From Ischnura elegans (taxonomy: Eukaryota > Arthropoda > Insecta > Odonata > Coenagrionidae), in NCBI RefSeq assembly GCF_921293095.1, contig NC_060254.1:186001-250000 (forward strand): a DNA stretch of 64,000 nucleotides, read 5' to 3'. Within the stretch, counting starts at the first letter, position 1; every line of letters starts with the position of its first letter. The notes below the pieces were generated by a model, which was given only the letters and a program-made list of their open reading frames with translations, searched no databases and had not been told where the DNA came from. This document shows, in pieces, positions 44,990-56,417 of this stretch. The position numbers were made by a program, and so were the translations under genes.

Positions 44990-45760
44990 CAATATAACAC
45001 CCTGCGAGCCAACTCAGGTTTTTTTTTGGCAGGTGGTGGCCATCCGAGTTCAACTAAGAGGTCAGTTACAGTAACAAGACTGTCGTAGCGACTTTTCACG
45101 TACCTACCTGGGAGCTCTTCTTTGCACGCGTTCTAACTCTGTTATTAAGTCTCTTCCATGAGGGCCCCGAACACTGGCAGCGTATTCTAAATGGGGTCTA
45201 ACGAGGGATAAGTAGCTCATTTCTCTCCTTTTTGCTGTCGCACACTCCTAATATTCTTTTAGCAAATACCCATTTTACGATCAGCTTGACCTGTTATTTC
45301 CCGAATATGTTTATTACAATTTTAATTCGGCATTTCAAATAATGAACGGCATCATATCCGTTATAAATCTGGGATTCTCTATTTTGCCCCTGACCATCGA
45401 AAGGCCACAAATGGCTTATTTAAATATCTACCTCCGTAATTTTAAAATGTTTCATGCAGTTTTATAATACATTTTATTTGATCTATTGACAAGGCTTCCT
45501 CCTCCTGCACTTGGCTTTATATAGAGGTTTAATCTAGTTTTCAGTCTATAGTCCGAATGAGATTCCTTTCCGAGTTGTTATAAGAGGTCCTGGACTGGAT
45601 GGTCCTGGAACTAATGATTTATTTGGACTGATCGATTTCAACATATTTTCTATTCCTTGCGCACTAATGTCAATAGGCGGCATCTGTCGTACGTAGAGAT
45701 ATTCAAATGCCTTGCATGAGTTCTTTCAAGGCTCGCTTAACACGCTCTAGAAGAAGGGAT
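44990..45760 (-). pseudogene. LINE family B fragment, opposite strand
   Basis: Read on the minus strand, it starts near 45760 with sequence equivalent to 37350-37440 of the plus-strand copy (CGCCTATTGACATTAGT), then passes to late RT: the HIREITGQA-type region (about 45310), LIPR.TPF.IRCQCSGP equivalent to LVRPHLEYAASVWDP (about 45200), and LERVQ-type and GRYDSLV-type words near 45130-45080. The core RT catalytic region is missing, so an internal deletion or rearrangement is present. No functional frame. Confidence 0.65.
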
Positions 45761-45879
45761 TCAATAAATTGTCTTGATAGGAACTGTTAGTTAACAAATT
45801 TCCATTATTGTTTCTTAGCGAGCATACGGCAGAACATTTACCTTGAACAGCCCCAACATAAGACCAGAATGCTATTGGG

Positions 45880-46845
45880 TTACTCCGCATTTACCCACAC
45901 CTAATTTTTCTTGGTTTCATAAAAGCATTTCATAAAGTACTCTACGGATAGTTAATAATGAAACTGAAACCTTACGGCTTCTATGATTGTCATTTTTTTT
46001 GATAATATAACTTTTTAGCGTTCCCGTGCAAATAGCATTATTTAGACGGCGCAGTCTCCGACGAGGTTAGAATAGCTTCTGGCGTCCATCAGGGCAGTGT
46101 CCTATACCTAATCAATCCTCTTCCTTCTCCATATCAACGGTATTGGTGAAATAGTAGCCAGTAAACTTCGATTATTTGCAGACGATGCTGCAGTTTACAT
46201 GGAAATCCGTTGCAGTAAAGATAGGGGTTAATTCACGAACGTCCTTCTTGCAGTACAAGAATGTTGCGACGCGTGTCGGTTAGAGTTAAATTTGAAAAAA
46301 TGTTCAGTAATGAATTTATGAAAAAAAAACCTACCCGCACTGAGGTATTTCATTCAAGGCACCAAATTTGAGACTGTAGACTACGTGAAGATGATGGACT
46401 TAGACTCAATAATGATATATCGTGAAATAAACATATTCGGGAAATATCAGGGCAAGCTAATCGTAAATTAGGTATTTTATAAGAATACTAAGAAAGTGTG
46501 ACGAAAATAAGAGAGAAATCAGCTACTTCTTCCTCGTTAGACCCCATTTTGAATACAGTACCAATGTTGTGACCCTCATAAAATAGGCTTAAAACAGAGT
46601 TAGAACGCGTACAGAGAAGAGCTGCCAGGTACATGAAAATTTGTTAAGATAGTCTTGTTACAGTAATTGACCTCTTAGAACAAATCGAAAGGAATCTCTG
46701 CCAGATTATTTAAATCCGAGAGCAATTTATTTTCAGACAAAGGTAGCCATACCTCACTTGCGTGCAGCGTGTTGGAGATTGATCACCACCTGCCAAACAC
46801 CTCTGTAGGTGGTTTGCAGATTAATATAGGTATAGTGGTAGATAT
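45880..46845 (+). pseudogene. LINE family B fragment with RT catalytic region, decayed
   Basis: Order of remnants: GFIKAFHKVLYG (block A, about 45915), a region equivalent to SDEV..ASGVHQGSV (about 46050-46110), LRLFADDAAVYMEIRCSKD (about 46168-46224) with an intact FADD box, then LELNLKKCSVM (about 46285), NIFGKYQGKLIVN and a LVRPHFEYS-equivalent (about 46535-46560). It ends with a 3' UTR containing GATTGATCACCACCTGCC (46780-46797) and AGGTGGTTTGCAG. Multiple stops and indels. Confidence 0.72.
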
Positions 46846-47197
46846 TAGCTTCATTCTGTTTTCTCTCTAGTCCATAGGAGAGCCTCGATAATAGCGTCAA
46901 TGTTAGACACCTTCTTTTATTAATTAATTCAGATATATAATGGCTTATAAAAGTCTCTATTACAGTAGAATATCTTTGCTATCTACCATGTGATTTCTTT
47001 AGCTACTGGAAGGGGCTACTGCGCTTAAGTCTTAGCTGCATATCCTTTCACCAATACTAAAGATACAACATTTTTTTGGAATGAGCACTGTGCTGAGATA
47101 TTGAAACAAATGAATGTCCACATATATTTTGTTATTATAATTAAAGCAACATTTTATGGCCATGTGGTATACATATTGCGCTCATCAAACAAGCTGA

Positions 47198-47270
47198 ATG
47201 TTGGAGATTGATCACCCCGTGCTAAGCACCCTGGAGGTAGCTCGCAGGGTATTATGTAGATATAGATTGC
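47198..47270 (+). repeat. LINE family B 3' tail
   Basis: GGAGATTGATCACCCCGTGC followed by AAGCACCCTGGAGGTAGCTC and a GGGTATTATGTAGATATAG end. Equivalent tails close the copies near 46845 and 48600. Confidence 0.7.
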
Positions 47271-47326
47271 ATGCTTTTATTTTTCCGTCCTGGTCATTGG
47301 TCACCCACTGTGTTACTCTGTGCTCA

Positions 47327-47697
47327 TATACGTGGACGAGCTAAAAAAGTGGAGTGGGGGTAGAAAAAGGATTTTTTTCTCTACCTCTACCCTCACAAAA
47401 TTTCGGCGTTGCAAATCTTTGGAGGCAATCGGCGTTAATTTTATCACTTTTCATAAAATACTTATTTTTCATCGTAGAATCTCGATCAAAAGACGAATTT
47501 AATCGCTCAATCGCGAGGAATATGATTAGCGCCTTTATTTACCGCTAAGTATTGGAAATAAAAAAGCAAAAAATGTACTACAACAGGTGATATCTGTAGG
47601 GGTGAGCTCGTGCTGTTATGGCCGTCTCCCGAGGTCCCGGATAATCTGTGGGTGCCCGAGGAAAGGGTTCGGAAAAGGGTCGCTCTCGAACATTGCC
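47327..47697 (-). repeat. repeat R, copy 2 (inverted relative to copy 1)
   Basis: Reverse-complement partner of 38253-38625. It is followed 25 bp later by another LINE family B segment. The two copies differ at scattered positions, so they are not a very recent duplication. Confidence 0.75.
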
Positions 47698-47711
47698 AAG
47701 CGTAGTAATGA

Positions 47712-48600
47712 ATGGTACTCAATCATGATCTATCGTGGAATAAACATATTCGGGAAATAACCTGTCAAGCTAATCGTAAAAGGACATTAGGAAAGTATGA
47801 CCACAAAGTTAGAGAAATTAGCTACCTCTCCCTCGTTAGACCTCATTTAGAATACGCTGCCAGTGTTTGGGACCCTCGTGGAAAAGGCCTTACCTGGGTA
47901 GAGCGACCATAGTCGCAAGCGGACTCCGCTCCCCATGTGGGGAGCACGACTATAGTCGCGCATGCCGTCGCGTCGCAATGATATGCGGAGAAGGCGTGAA
48001 TATTCATTCTTTATGCATCATTGCATGTTTTTTTTGCTTTGCCAGAGGTTCTATACCAATATATTTTAAGTGTATTGCCATTTTTGTGCAATAGCTTTAC
48101 AATAAATTTTTTTTTCGAAAACGGGATCTCCGAAAATCGGTGGATTTGCTCCCCACCACGTGAAAGATAAGGATATTTCTGCCCCCAACCAAGGGGTTAA
48201 TAACAGAGTTAGAACGCGTGCAAAGAAGTGCTGCCAGGTACGTGAAAGGTCGTTATGATAGTCTCGTTAGAGTAACTGACCTTTCAGATAAACTCGGATG
48301 GGAATCTCTGTCAGACCGCAGATTGAAAAATAGACAAAACCTTCTATATACATTCTAGAGGAATTAGATGACTTGTATTGTGGCCTACTAACCCATATAA
48401 AACTTAATGCATTTTTCTTAATTTTATTATTTCTAACAGCATATGGTAGTTTACTTTGTTATATAGTTATTTGTTGTTAGTATACGTAGCAACTTTATGT
48501 CCGTATGGTGTGTATGTGGGAGTCCTATTGCATGCTGGTGATTGATCACCCCCTGGCCAACACCCTAGAGTTGACTCGCTGGGTATTTTGTAGTATTGTA
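47712..48600 (+). pseudogene. LINE family B 3' fragment, interrupted by a TTAA insertion
   Basis: Late RT reads LNHDLSWNKHIREITCQANR (47716-47775), LSLVRPHLEYAASVWDPRGK (about 47827-47886); after the inserted element it continues as ITELERVQRSAARYVKGR and SDRRLKNRQNLLYTF (about 48200-48357), then a 3' UTR with GATTGATCACCCCCTGGCC and a GGGTATTTTGTAG end at about 48590. Frameshifted but well preserved in places. Confidence 0.75.
47893..48196. mobile_element. probable piggyBac-type MITE inserted in a LINE
   Basis: The insert starts CCTGGGTAG after TTA and ends CCAAGGGG before TTAA (48197-48200). The LINE frame reads continuously across GGCC-TTA|ATAACAGAG if the insert is removed. Its left end carries nested palindromes: GCGACCATAGTCGC, GGAGCACGACTATAGTCGCG, and CCCCATGTGGGG, much as the left end of the piggyBac at 8471 carries a hairpin. 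One A of the left TTAA is missing and the TIR match is weak, so the assignment is probable only. Confidence 0.6.
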
Positions 48601-49832
48601 TTTTCGAGTATTAGAGGCGGCTTAGCCCCAAAACTCCATGTCTTAACTAAGTCTCGGCGTTCCCGGAATAGCTAAAATAACTTCGGTTCAATTGTCGGAA
48701 AGAATATCCTTTGAAGTCGATTTCTATCTGATATTGCCTTCATAGTAACGGGAATGTACTATGAGGATTTACGACGATTTGGAATACTAACTTAAAGGAA
48801 AGCAACCATATATATACTACTTTTAATACTAGAATTTAAAAGATGTATTTTGGCATCATTATAAATAGGGTTGAATACTTTATTACAATCACGAGAGGAA
48901 AGTTCTTCATGGAATATAACAACATTTAAGTCTTCCTCATTCCGAAAAGAGAAAGAAGGTAACGGTAAATGCGGATATTTAAAGTGTAAGGTTTGGTAAG
49001 GCAATCAAATCGTAGGCAAAAAGGAATGAGGTTTGGGAATTATTTTCTCAGGGTCGTCAACAAAAAAGTCAATAGTGGTAACATCCGAAATGTGGTGCTA
49101 CCGAAGAATGATGAAGAGAAAGTCTTTCGCTCGAGTAAGAAATTAGGAATTGGTAAGAAGAGCGTGGGAAAAGAAAAATATTTTTAAATCATCCGAAGAA
49201 GATGGAACAACGAAATCTGTCTCGTTATTACGTCATGACATCTACGTCATGCAGTGCTCTCAAGCCAATAACCTACTAGAGAATAATATCATCTGTTACA
49301 CTGAGGCCAAAGGAATGACATCGTTAGCCAAGAAAACCTTTCAATTAAAGAAAGTCTCTTCGTAAAGTTAAGAGTTGATGGTACTTTTTTCGGTTCCTAG
49401 AAGGAGAAGAGTCACAAGAAATGGGTGGACTGACAGAAAATTAATTGAGAAATCACCGCAAGAAGCCCAATAGAATAAATAACTAACGGAAAAAAATCAG
49501 AATATGAAAGGAACACTAGTCGGTTACTTACTCATGCAACGCAACTTCATATAGAATATTGCAATAGGGAAAATTCCTAGCAAAAGACAAATGACGGCAG
49601 AGAACTTTATGTGAAAAAACGCCTTTTCTGCTTGTTCGTGGTGCCGCAGATCACTTTGCTTTGCATGTCTTCATGATGAGTTCCATCCTGAAAATTGCAA
49701 ATAAAGGATTAACTGGAGTGGTGAGGCAGTGTCCTGGCCTTTCACATCCAAATCTCGGTAAAGAATTAAGTGGCATTCCTAAATTCAATCCCTGCGTGTA
49801 ATGTGGATTACACTAGTTGTGCAGTACACCGG
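48601..49832. other. unassigned AT-rich DNA
   Basis: No gene or repeat recognised. Short frames at 48993-49187 and 49150-49365 are lysine-rich and without known domains. Confidence 0.4.
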
Positions 49833-49925
49833 CCGTCGGATGGGACGTTAAGCCGTGGTCCCCTTGGCGCCTTTCGTTAAGAGCAGGCTAATGCCGACGC
49901 CGGGTTTCTATACACCTTTCATCCT
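49833..49925 (+). mobile_element. SINE fragment (body only)
   Basis: CGTCGGATGGGACGTTAAGC through AATGCCGACGCCGGGTTTCT matches the body of the SINE at 6521-6797 with very few changes. The tRNA-like head is missing or replaced. Confidence 0.8.
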
Positions 49926-49959
49926 CAGTTCCTAATCCCAAACTGATCCATTCCTGATT

Positions 49960-50140
49960 TAAATATTTAAAAAAACTCTTTTAAAAACATATATTCCATA
50001 TTAGTAACGAAGATAAGAATATGAACTTTAAAAATTTAAACAATAAAAATCTTACAAATTAACACCAAAAAAGTTCCGTGAGCGAGCATCGAACTCGCTA
50101 CCTTAACTTCCACAGTCGGATGCCTTAAGCGCAAACATAC
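49960..50140 (-). mobile_element. second tRNA-like SINE head, reverse strand
   Basis: On the minus strand GCTTAAGGCATCCGACTGTG, then GCGAGTTCGATGCTCGC (a T-arm with 5-bp stem and B box) and TCACGGAA form the 3' half of a tRNA-like structure at about 50133-50075, followed by a T-run (50072-50067) and an AT-rich tail. A matching 5' acceptor strand (TTCCGTGA) is not found, so it is not a functional tRNA gene. It differs from the SINE at 6521. Confidence 0.6.
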
Positions 50141-50240
50141 ATATAAATTCAGAGGTAAGGAAAGAAAGGGATAGGAACATGGAATAGAAAAAGGACGAGG
50201 ACAACGGTGCTGTGGTAGGTGGAAAAAAGCCAGAAATCAG

Positions 50241-50669
50241 AGCCGCTGTGATGCAGGCTGCTAGCAGGTAGCAGAGTACCATTCTTGCAGGTAGCGCTTG
50301 GCTTAAATAAGGATTATTATTCCCCTATCAAACGAAGGAAACTTTCCGACCTTAGCCAGTTTTGATAGGTGATTATTAAGACATGTTTCCCTAAGCTCTG
50401 TGCCTCATGCATGTATTTGTAATCTCAGACGATGTAAAACTCCTATCTATTCGTATAGAAACTACATCCTTGTGACGTCACATGGAGTGGCATCGCATGG
50501 GCGCCAATCTGGCCTTTTTCAAATGAGGTTGAAATTGACCATTGCCATTTGCGTAAACTGGGATTTCTAAAACCAAATAATTTGTATATTATGAAAACAT
50601 TCACTAATGGTGCGTAACGAATCGCAATCAATGCATTTCCTATTCTTTGATGAAGGAAACTACCCTATT
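50241..50669 (+). mobile_element. MITE family Y, left-truncated copy
   Basis: Retains the part from CAGGCTGCTAGCAGGTAGCA through the GATGTAAAACTCCTATCTA block to the end GATGAAGGAAACTACCCTAT. The opposite end is lost. Confidence 0.75.
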
Positions 50670-50805
50670 GTCTGATCAAGTCATGATTATCCATGATGTC
50701 AGTTTCGTTGTGGAGGTTTGTTGGTTTGCAGTGCAGAATTGAGTCTTGTTATGGTGCGAAGCAGACGGCACTTGACGAACAGCACGGGGCGAGGCACCTT
50801 TGAGC

Positions 50806-53617
50806 TAGGGATGGGCAAAAATAACCGGTTTTAATTATAACCGGTTTTTTAGAAGGTTAACCGAGTAAAAACCGGTTATTTTTCAACGCCGGTTAACCTG
50901 AGTACTCAGTTTTTTTTTGGCATAACCGAAAAATAACCCGAGGAAAATAATTTGACTCCTGATTCCCGCACTCTCTCGCGAACCGTTGGAACTACCAGCA
51001 CTTTTGCCGCTGCTACACGGCTGCGACTGGCTGAGGTTTTCCTGCGCCTCTATCGGCCACAGAGAACATTAAAACCGGTTATTTTTGATGCAATAGAAAA
51101 ACCTAGTGGCCGGTTAAAACCTAAGCGACGAGTATTCGTTGGCATAACCGATCGCAGGCGGGAGAGAAATAACCGGATGAGGGAGTACTCGTTGGGGAAA
51201 CCTATCGCTGTGGGAAGGTTTTTATCAATGGAAAAACCTAGTGGCCAGTTAAAACCTGATGGACGAGTACTCGTTGGCATAACTGATGGCAGGCTGTTAT
51301 GGCAGGTTACAGGTATAGGTTTTTTTCAATGCATCTCAACTAGTAAAAACAGTAACGAGTACTTGGTTATTCTCCGGTTATTGCAAAATAACCTGAGGAA
51401 AATAACCAAGGCGATGGAGTAGCTATTGCGGAAGTTAAATGGATATGAAGTACATGAAATATTATATTAGTTTCCGAAAGCATGCCTGCCATGTGACCAA
51501 ATTCAATAATACAAATATGAATATTGAAAATTCGGGGGGGAGCCGGTACCCTCTTAGCTGTTTATACAATCAGGATGGAAAGGGTCGTAGTTCCCCATAA
51601 AATTTCTGGGGGGGTTTAATGGACCCCCTAGCTTTTAATAAACTTATTTATATTCAAGCACAGTCATGGTTAGGGGTTCTGTCCCCCCCGGGAGGACCGT
51701 AGTCTCGTTAGAAAATCTGGGGGGTTAGACCCCCTTAGATCTCTGTTATAAATTTAGTTATGTTAAAGTATGTCTGCGACATCTTAGTAGCTAGGGAGTC
51801 TCAGGGGACTCGGCCGCCTATAAAAATTCAGGGGGGGTATGATGACGCCCCTAATTTTTTATGTAGAATTTGTTACTTTCAAGCACGGCTGTATCTGGAG
51901 GCGTCCTGGCCTCCAGAAGGGGTCATAGTCACCCATGAAATTTCGGGGTGGGGGGGGTTTATGGCCCCCCAAAATTTTTTTTTTTAGACTCAGCAACATT
52001 CAAGCACTGTCATAGTTAGGAGGTCCGGCCCTCCCCCTGGAGGACCGTAGTACCGCTAGAAAATCTGGGGGGCGGGACCCCCTTAGCTCTCTGTTATAAA
52101 TTTAGTTATGCTAAAGCATGTCTGCGACATCGGAGTAGCTAGGGAGTCTCAGGGGACCTGGCCGCCTAAAAAAATTCGGGGGGGGGGTGTCCCTCCCCCC
52201 ATATTTTCTAGCGGTACTACAGTCTTCCAGGGCGGGACGGACCTCCTAACTATGACAGTGCTTGAATGTAACTGAGTCATAAACGAAAATTTTAGGGAGC
52301 CACAACCCCCCCCGAAATTTTATGGGGGACTACGACCCCTTCTGTGGGGCCAGGACGCCTCCAGATACAGCCGTGCTTGAAAGTAACAAAATCTACATAA
52401 AAAATTAGGGGGGTCATCATACACCCCCCAGAATTTTATGGCGGCCGGGTCCCCTGAGACTCCCTTGCTACTACGATGTCGCAGACATACTTTAACATAA
52501 CTAAATTTATAACAGAGATCTAAGGGGGTCTAACCCCCCAGATTTTCTAACGAGACTACGGTCCTCCCGGGGGGGACAGAACCCCTAACCATGACTGTGC
52601 TTGAATATAAATAAGTTTATTAAAAGCTAGGGGGTCCATTAAACCCCCCCAGAAATTTTATGGGGAACTACGACCCTTTCCATCCTGATTGTATAAACAG
52701 CTAAGAGGGTACCGGCTCCCCCCCGAATTTTCAATATTCATATTTGTATTATTGAATTTGGTCACATGGCAGGCATGCTTTCGGAAACTAATATAATATT
52801 TCATGTACTTCATATCCATTTAACTTCCGCAATAGCTACTCCATCGCCTTGGTTATTTTCCTCAGGTTATTTTGCAATAACCGGAGAATAACCAAATACT
52901 CGTTACAGTTTTTACTAGTTGAGATGCATTGAAAAAACCTATGCCTGTAACCTGCCATAACCGCCTGCCATTAGTTATGCCAACGAGTACTCGTCGCTTA
53001 GGTTTTAACTGGCCACTAGGTTTTTCCATTGATAAAAACCTTCCCACAGCGATAGGTTTCCCCAACGAGTACTCCCTCATCCGTTTATTTCTCTCCCGCC
53101 TGCGATCGGTTATGCCAACGAGTACTCGTCGCTTAGGTTTTAACCGGCCACTAGGTTTTTCTATTGCATCAAAAATAACCGGTTTTAATGTTCTCTGTGG
53201 CCGATAGAGGCGCAGGAAAACCTCAGCCAGTGGCAGCCGTGTAGCAGCGGCAAAAGTGCTGGTAGTTCCAACGGTTCGCGAGAGAGTGCGGGAATCAGGA
53301 GTCAAATTATTTTTCGGTTATGCCAAAAATAATTTAACTGTCAGGTAAATGGCAGAAAAACAACCGGTTTTTAATAGGCTTATCTAATAAAAAACAAGGA
53401 AGACTCTACGCTAAACTTCACCACGAAGAAGGAAGGCGAAATTAAAAAATGCGGTAGGTTTTTTAAGAATCGGAGATATGCAACACGCAATGCTTTAGGT
53501 TATATAACCTGAATAAAACCGGTTTTTTTCATCCGGTTATAATACTCAGGTGCTGATATCACTCAAAATAACCGGTTAACCTAACACCGGTTTTTTTCTC
53601 ATAACCGCCCATCCCTA
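50806..53617. mobile_element. giant inverted-repeat hAT-like element with 8-bp duplication
   Basis: CTTTGAGC flanks both ends (50798-50805 and 53618-53625). The ends TAGGGATGGGC / GCCCATCCCTA match a common hAT TIR type. Nearly the whole element is an inverted repeat: left arm about 50806-52070, right arm about 52196-53617, separated by about 125 bp. The right arm has about 150 bp extra near 53330-53530. AACCGGTT and AAACCGGTTA words recur many times in the outer 500 bp of each arm. The inner part is built of G-run or C-run segments with a direct duplication (about 51650-51840 and 52010-52190). No transposase is present, so it must be nonautonomous. Confidence 0.85.
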
Positions 53618-53629
53618 CTTTGAGCACTG

Positions 53630-53953
53630 CTCTCTTACCGACTAGCACACGTCCACGGCTCAGACACGGCTCGCGTCGAAAAATGCGACGCGAACGCCTC
53701 ATAGCGAGAAACCCCGGTACCCACAGTCCGAGGCAAAGACGAGCATTCGCAGCGAGCAGCCTCGCACTGTGAAAGGTGCCAAGGGGACCACGGCTTGACG
53801 TCCCTTCCGACGGACGGAGTGTTGCTCTTGAAGTGTCCTCCACAAAACATTCAAGTAGGGATAGGGCAGTCTCTGAAAATTCTCTGCCACCCGAACCCGA
53901 GCTCACGGAGTGGGAAGCCAACACACACTAGCCACCACACCAACCCGATCCCC
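53630..53953 (-). mobile_element. SINE, diverged subfamily, reverse strand
   Basis: From 53953 downward: GGGGATCGGGTTGGTGTGGT, an A-box-like region, B-box-like GAGCTCGGGTTCGGGTGG, then CGTCGGAAGGGACGTCAAGC and GTGGTCCCCTTGGCACC as in the copy at 6521. The 3' part differs (GTGCGAGGCTGCTCGCTGCG and a GCGTCGCATTTTTCGACGCG palindrome near 53675-53694). The giant hAT-like element sits at its lower-coordinate side; sequence beyond that element (50700-50797) may be the remainder of the SINE tail. Confidence 0.78.
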
Positions 53954-54214
53954 TTGCACAAATAACTAAGCGCTTAAGATTTCAATAGTCATGCGTCATC
54001 CGCCACACTTCACACGACACAATAGTTTAGTTCGAGGATAACTTCATAAGGCAGCATTTGCTCTGCATTTATAGTTAATAACTTAATACATTTGACAATA
54101 CTATCCGTATGTATTTCTTTGCATGCCACAACTCATACATGAATCAATTGCTACGCTAACTTTTCTTTTTTCTTCACAGACTAACTAGTACCCTGATTTG
54201 AATGTGCTCGTGTC

Positions 54215-54474
54215 CAGAGACGCCGACTTACGAAAAATATTGGGGGGGCCCAAACCGGGGATCTTGGCCCGGGAAATTTTATAAGTAGTGAGTTTTAAGT
54301 TTTTTAAGCATTTTTGAAGAGTCGAATGAACAACATTAGAACCCTGATGACTCGAATCTCGATATCTGGACAGTCCGGGGAAAATCCACAAGCTTGACAC
54401 ATTTTCCCTCGCATCCATAACGAATTTTTGAGGGGGCTCGGGCCCCCTCAAGCCCCATGGAGTCGGCGCAACTG
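54215..54474. mobile_element. 260-bp hAT-type MITE
   Basis: Termini CAGAGACGCCGACTTACG and (inverted) CAGTTGCGCCGACTCCATG; flanks CTCGTGTC (54207-54214) and TTCGTGTC (54475-54482), a 7-of-8 match. The GGGGGGGCCC near the left end pairs with GGGCCCCCTC near the right end. Noncoding. Confidence 0.72.
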
Positions 54475-54617
54475 TTCGTGTCCTTAGCACTCTCCTAGTT
54501 TCTGGTCTGACCGCTTGTACCGCTGTCTTTTTTTAGAGATTGGGCTTTGTCCAGCAAGAGAGCGTGTTTCTGATTGGTGGCTGAGATGAGAGCGACGAAT
54601 GATAGGGTATTACACAC

Positions 54618-54921
54618 CAGGGGCGCAGCCAGGAATTAAGGCTGGGGGAGGTTTAGGTTCAATTAATACCGGGGTGTGTGGGGGTTTGGTATACCCACCA
54701 GGATTAGCGGTAGGTACGAGATTAGTAAATTGCGGAACTATAAAATAAATGGTTCAAAATTGTGAGTTTTACTGCTTTCTGAGGGATATTTTATTAATCC
54801 TTGCGCTGTTCTATTAGTAATATCAATTTAATTATAAGTAAAATGGATTAAACTTAAAAATTTCACTTAACTCTGGGGAGGGGGGTTCATCCCCCAAAAC
54901 CCCGCCCCCGCTGTGCCACTG
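54618..54921. mobile_element. 304-bp hAT-type MITE, copy 1
   Basis: Termini CAGGGGCGCAGCC and (inverted) CAGTGGCACAGC; flanks TTACACAC (54610-54617) and TTGCACAC (54922-54929). Shares its whole interior with 58204-58503 (GGAATTAAGGCT, AAATGGTTCAAAAT, CTTCTGAGGGATATTTTAT or CTTTCTGAGGG). Confidence 0.8.
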
Positions 54922-54929
54922 TTGCACAC

Positions 54930-55286
54930 ACACAATTTGCTGCTTGCCTTGTGTGGAATCACCCCTTGCCACACGAGGCCCTGGCGCTGGCTTTCACGGT
55001 ACATCACAGATGTAGAAGAATATGAGGTTCTGCCTAGTTTTTGACATGAGACATTTGTCCACATTGTGCGTGCAATACCTTAACCTTCGCCACCAATATT
55101 TGATCTCTTTAACCTTTCTTTCATAGCATGTTGATTAACCCAATCCACAAACTGTAGATGGAGTCATTACTTTAATAACATTCGTCGTTTAAATACATTC
55201 CACATTTACATCCTCTTGAGCAATGTGCATATATAATATGTTCATTTTTTAAAATGCCTCTTTTAAAAATTGAAAAACGTGTAATT
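54930..55286. other. unassigned DNA
   Basis: Nothing recognised between the hAT-type MITE and the interspersed repeat. Confidence 0.4.
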
Positions 55287-55775
55287 ACTTCGGACTCGAT
55301 CTCTCACAGAACTCTACCACATATACTACTCATAGCATAGCCCCAGAATCCCCAGAATCGACTACTGAAATTAGTATTATTGAGACATAAACAGCAAGAC
55401 GTAATGTGAATCTAACGATAGGAAAAAAATCCTCGCCACGGAGCCCGAAAGAAAACACTCCGACGGCCCAAATGCACGTAGGGACGTTAGTTACCTCAGT
55501 GCATTCCATCCAATGATATTTATTTCGATTGGGCATTCGCTCCTGGAGTTTGATACACCTGCTTCGGTATCTCTGTCGCGTCCGTTCTCGTCGGCTCTTG
55601 GTGCTGCGAAGGCTAAGGATGCAGGTTGCTTCATGTGCCAACCTTCCAAGTTTTTACGGACCGGCCCCATCAGTTAAGTGGGTCTCGTGGGTTTATGCAT
55701 ATTATTGAAAACGATAGAACATTCGTATATTACGGAAAAGGACTCCATGAAGAAGAATATCTGACTGGAAATTTT
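55287..55775 (+). repeat. interspersed repeat, copy 2 (without the insertion)
   Basis: Counterpart of 35728-36412. Here GCTCCTGGAGTT occurs once (near 55551) and reads straight into TGATACACC, giving the pre-insertion state of the other copy. Confidence 0.7.
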
Positions 55776-56417
55776 TCCAAATTTTTTCTTGAAATGAGAT
55801 TTTGTTTCGAAAAACGATATCCGTGGAATACAAAATGAATTGTTGTCATGAAAAAATTTACGACAGCAGTGGTCAATATTCGTTAAAGAGGGTAAGACAA
55901 ATTAATTCCTGCCATCGCAAAAATATGTTCTGTCATCGCACGTCTCAGAAAAAATTCTTCAGAGAGGTTCGAAAAATCCGAATTCATACTGCCATATCCT
56001 CTACTTAACCACCAAGCCAACACACTCACTGATTCATAGTGCCTCACTTTCCTAAGTCATGCAAGGGATCGAACCAGTTCTCTCTTATTTACGAAGAAAA
56101 CTGACTTTTAACACTCAGTGGCATCATTTGCAGTTATGTTGCGGCGGATATTTTATACATACGATGGGCATATGGAAAAATAGCGTTCAAACAGCGTTTT
56201 ACGTTCGATGCGACATCTAATAACGAGGAGAATTTCAAATTTCGCGTATTTCTTTCCATTTAGAATGTCTACCAAACTGCATTACGATGAAGGAGTACAA
56301 TAAACAGGAGTGACATCAACAGATCTTAAGATAAGATACCGTACATCTTCGGTCACTATCCTCTACTTCGATCTGATTTCTGAAGTCCTTAATGCGAGAC
56401 AAAATATCTTAGCATAC
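55776..56417. other. unassigned DNA
   Basis: No gene or repeat recognised. Confidence 0.4.

Noticed and set aside
50952-53305. Mirror-image open frames of 156 and 147 codons in the two arms of the palindromic element
   Set aside because: They are the same DNA in inverted copies, built from AACCGGTT-type repeats, with no recognised domain; shared openness follows from shared sequence.
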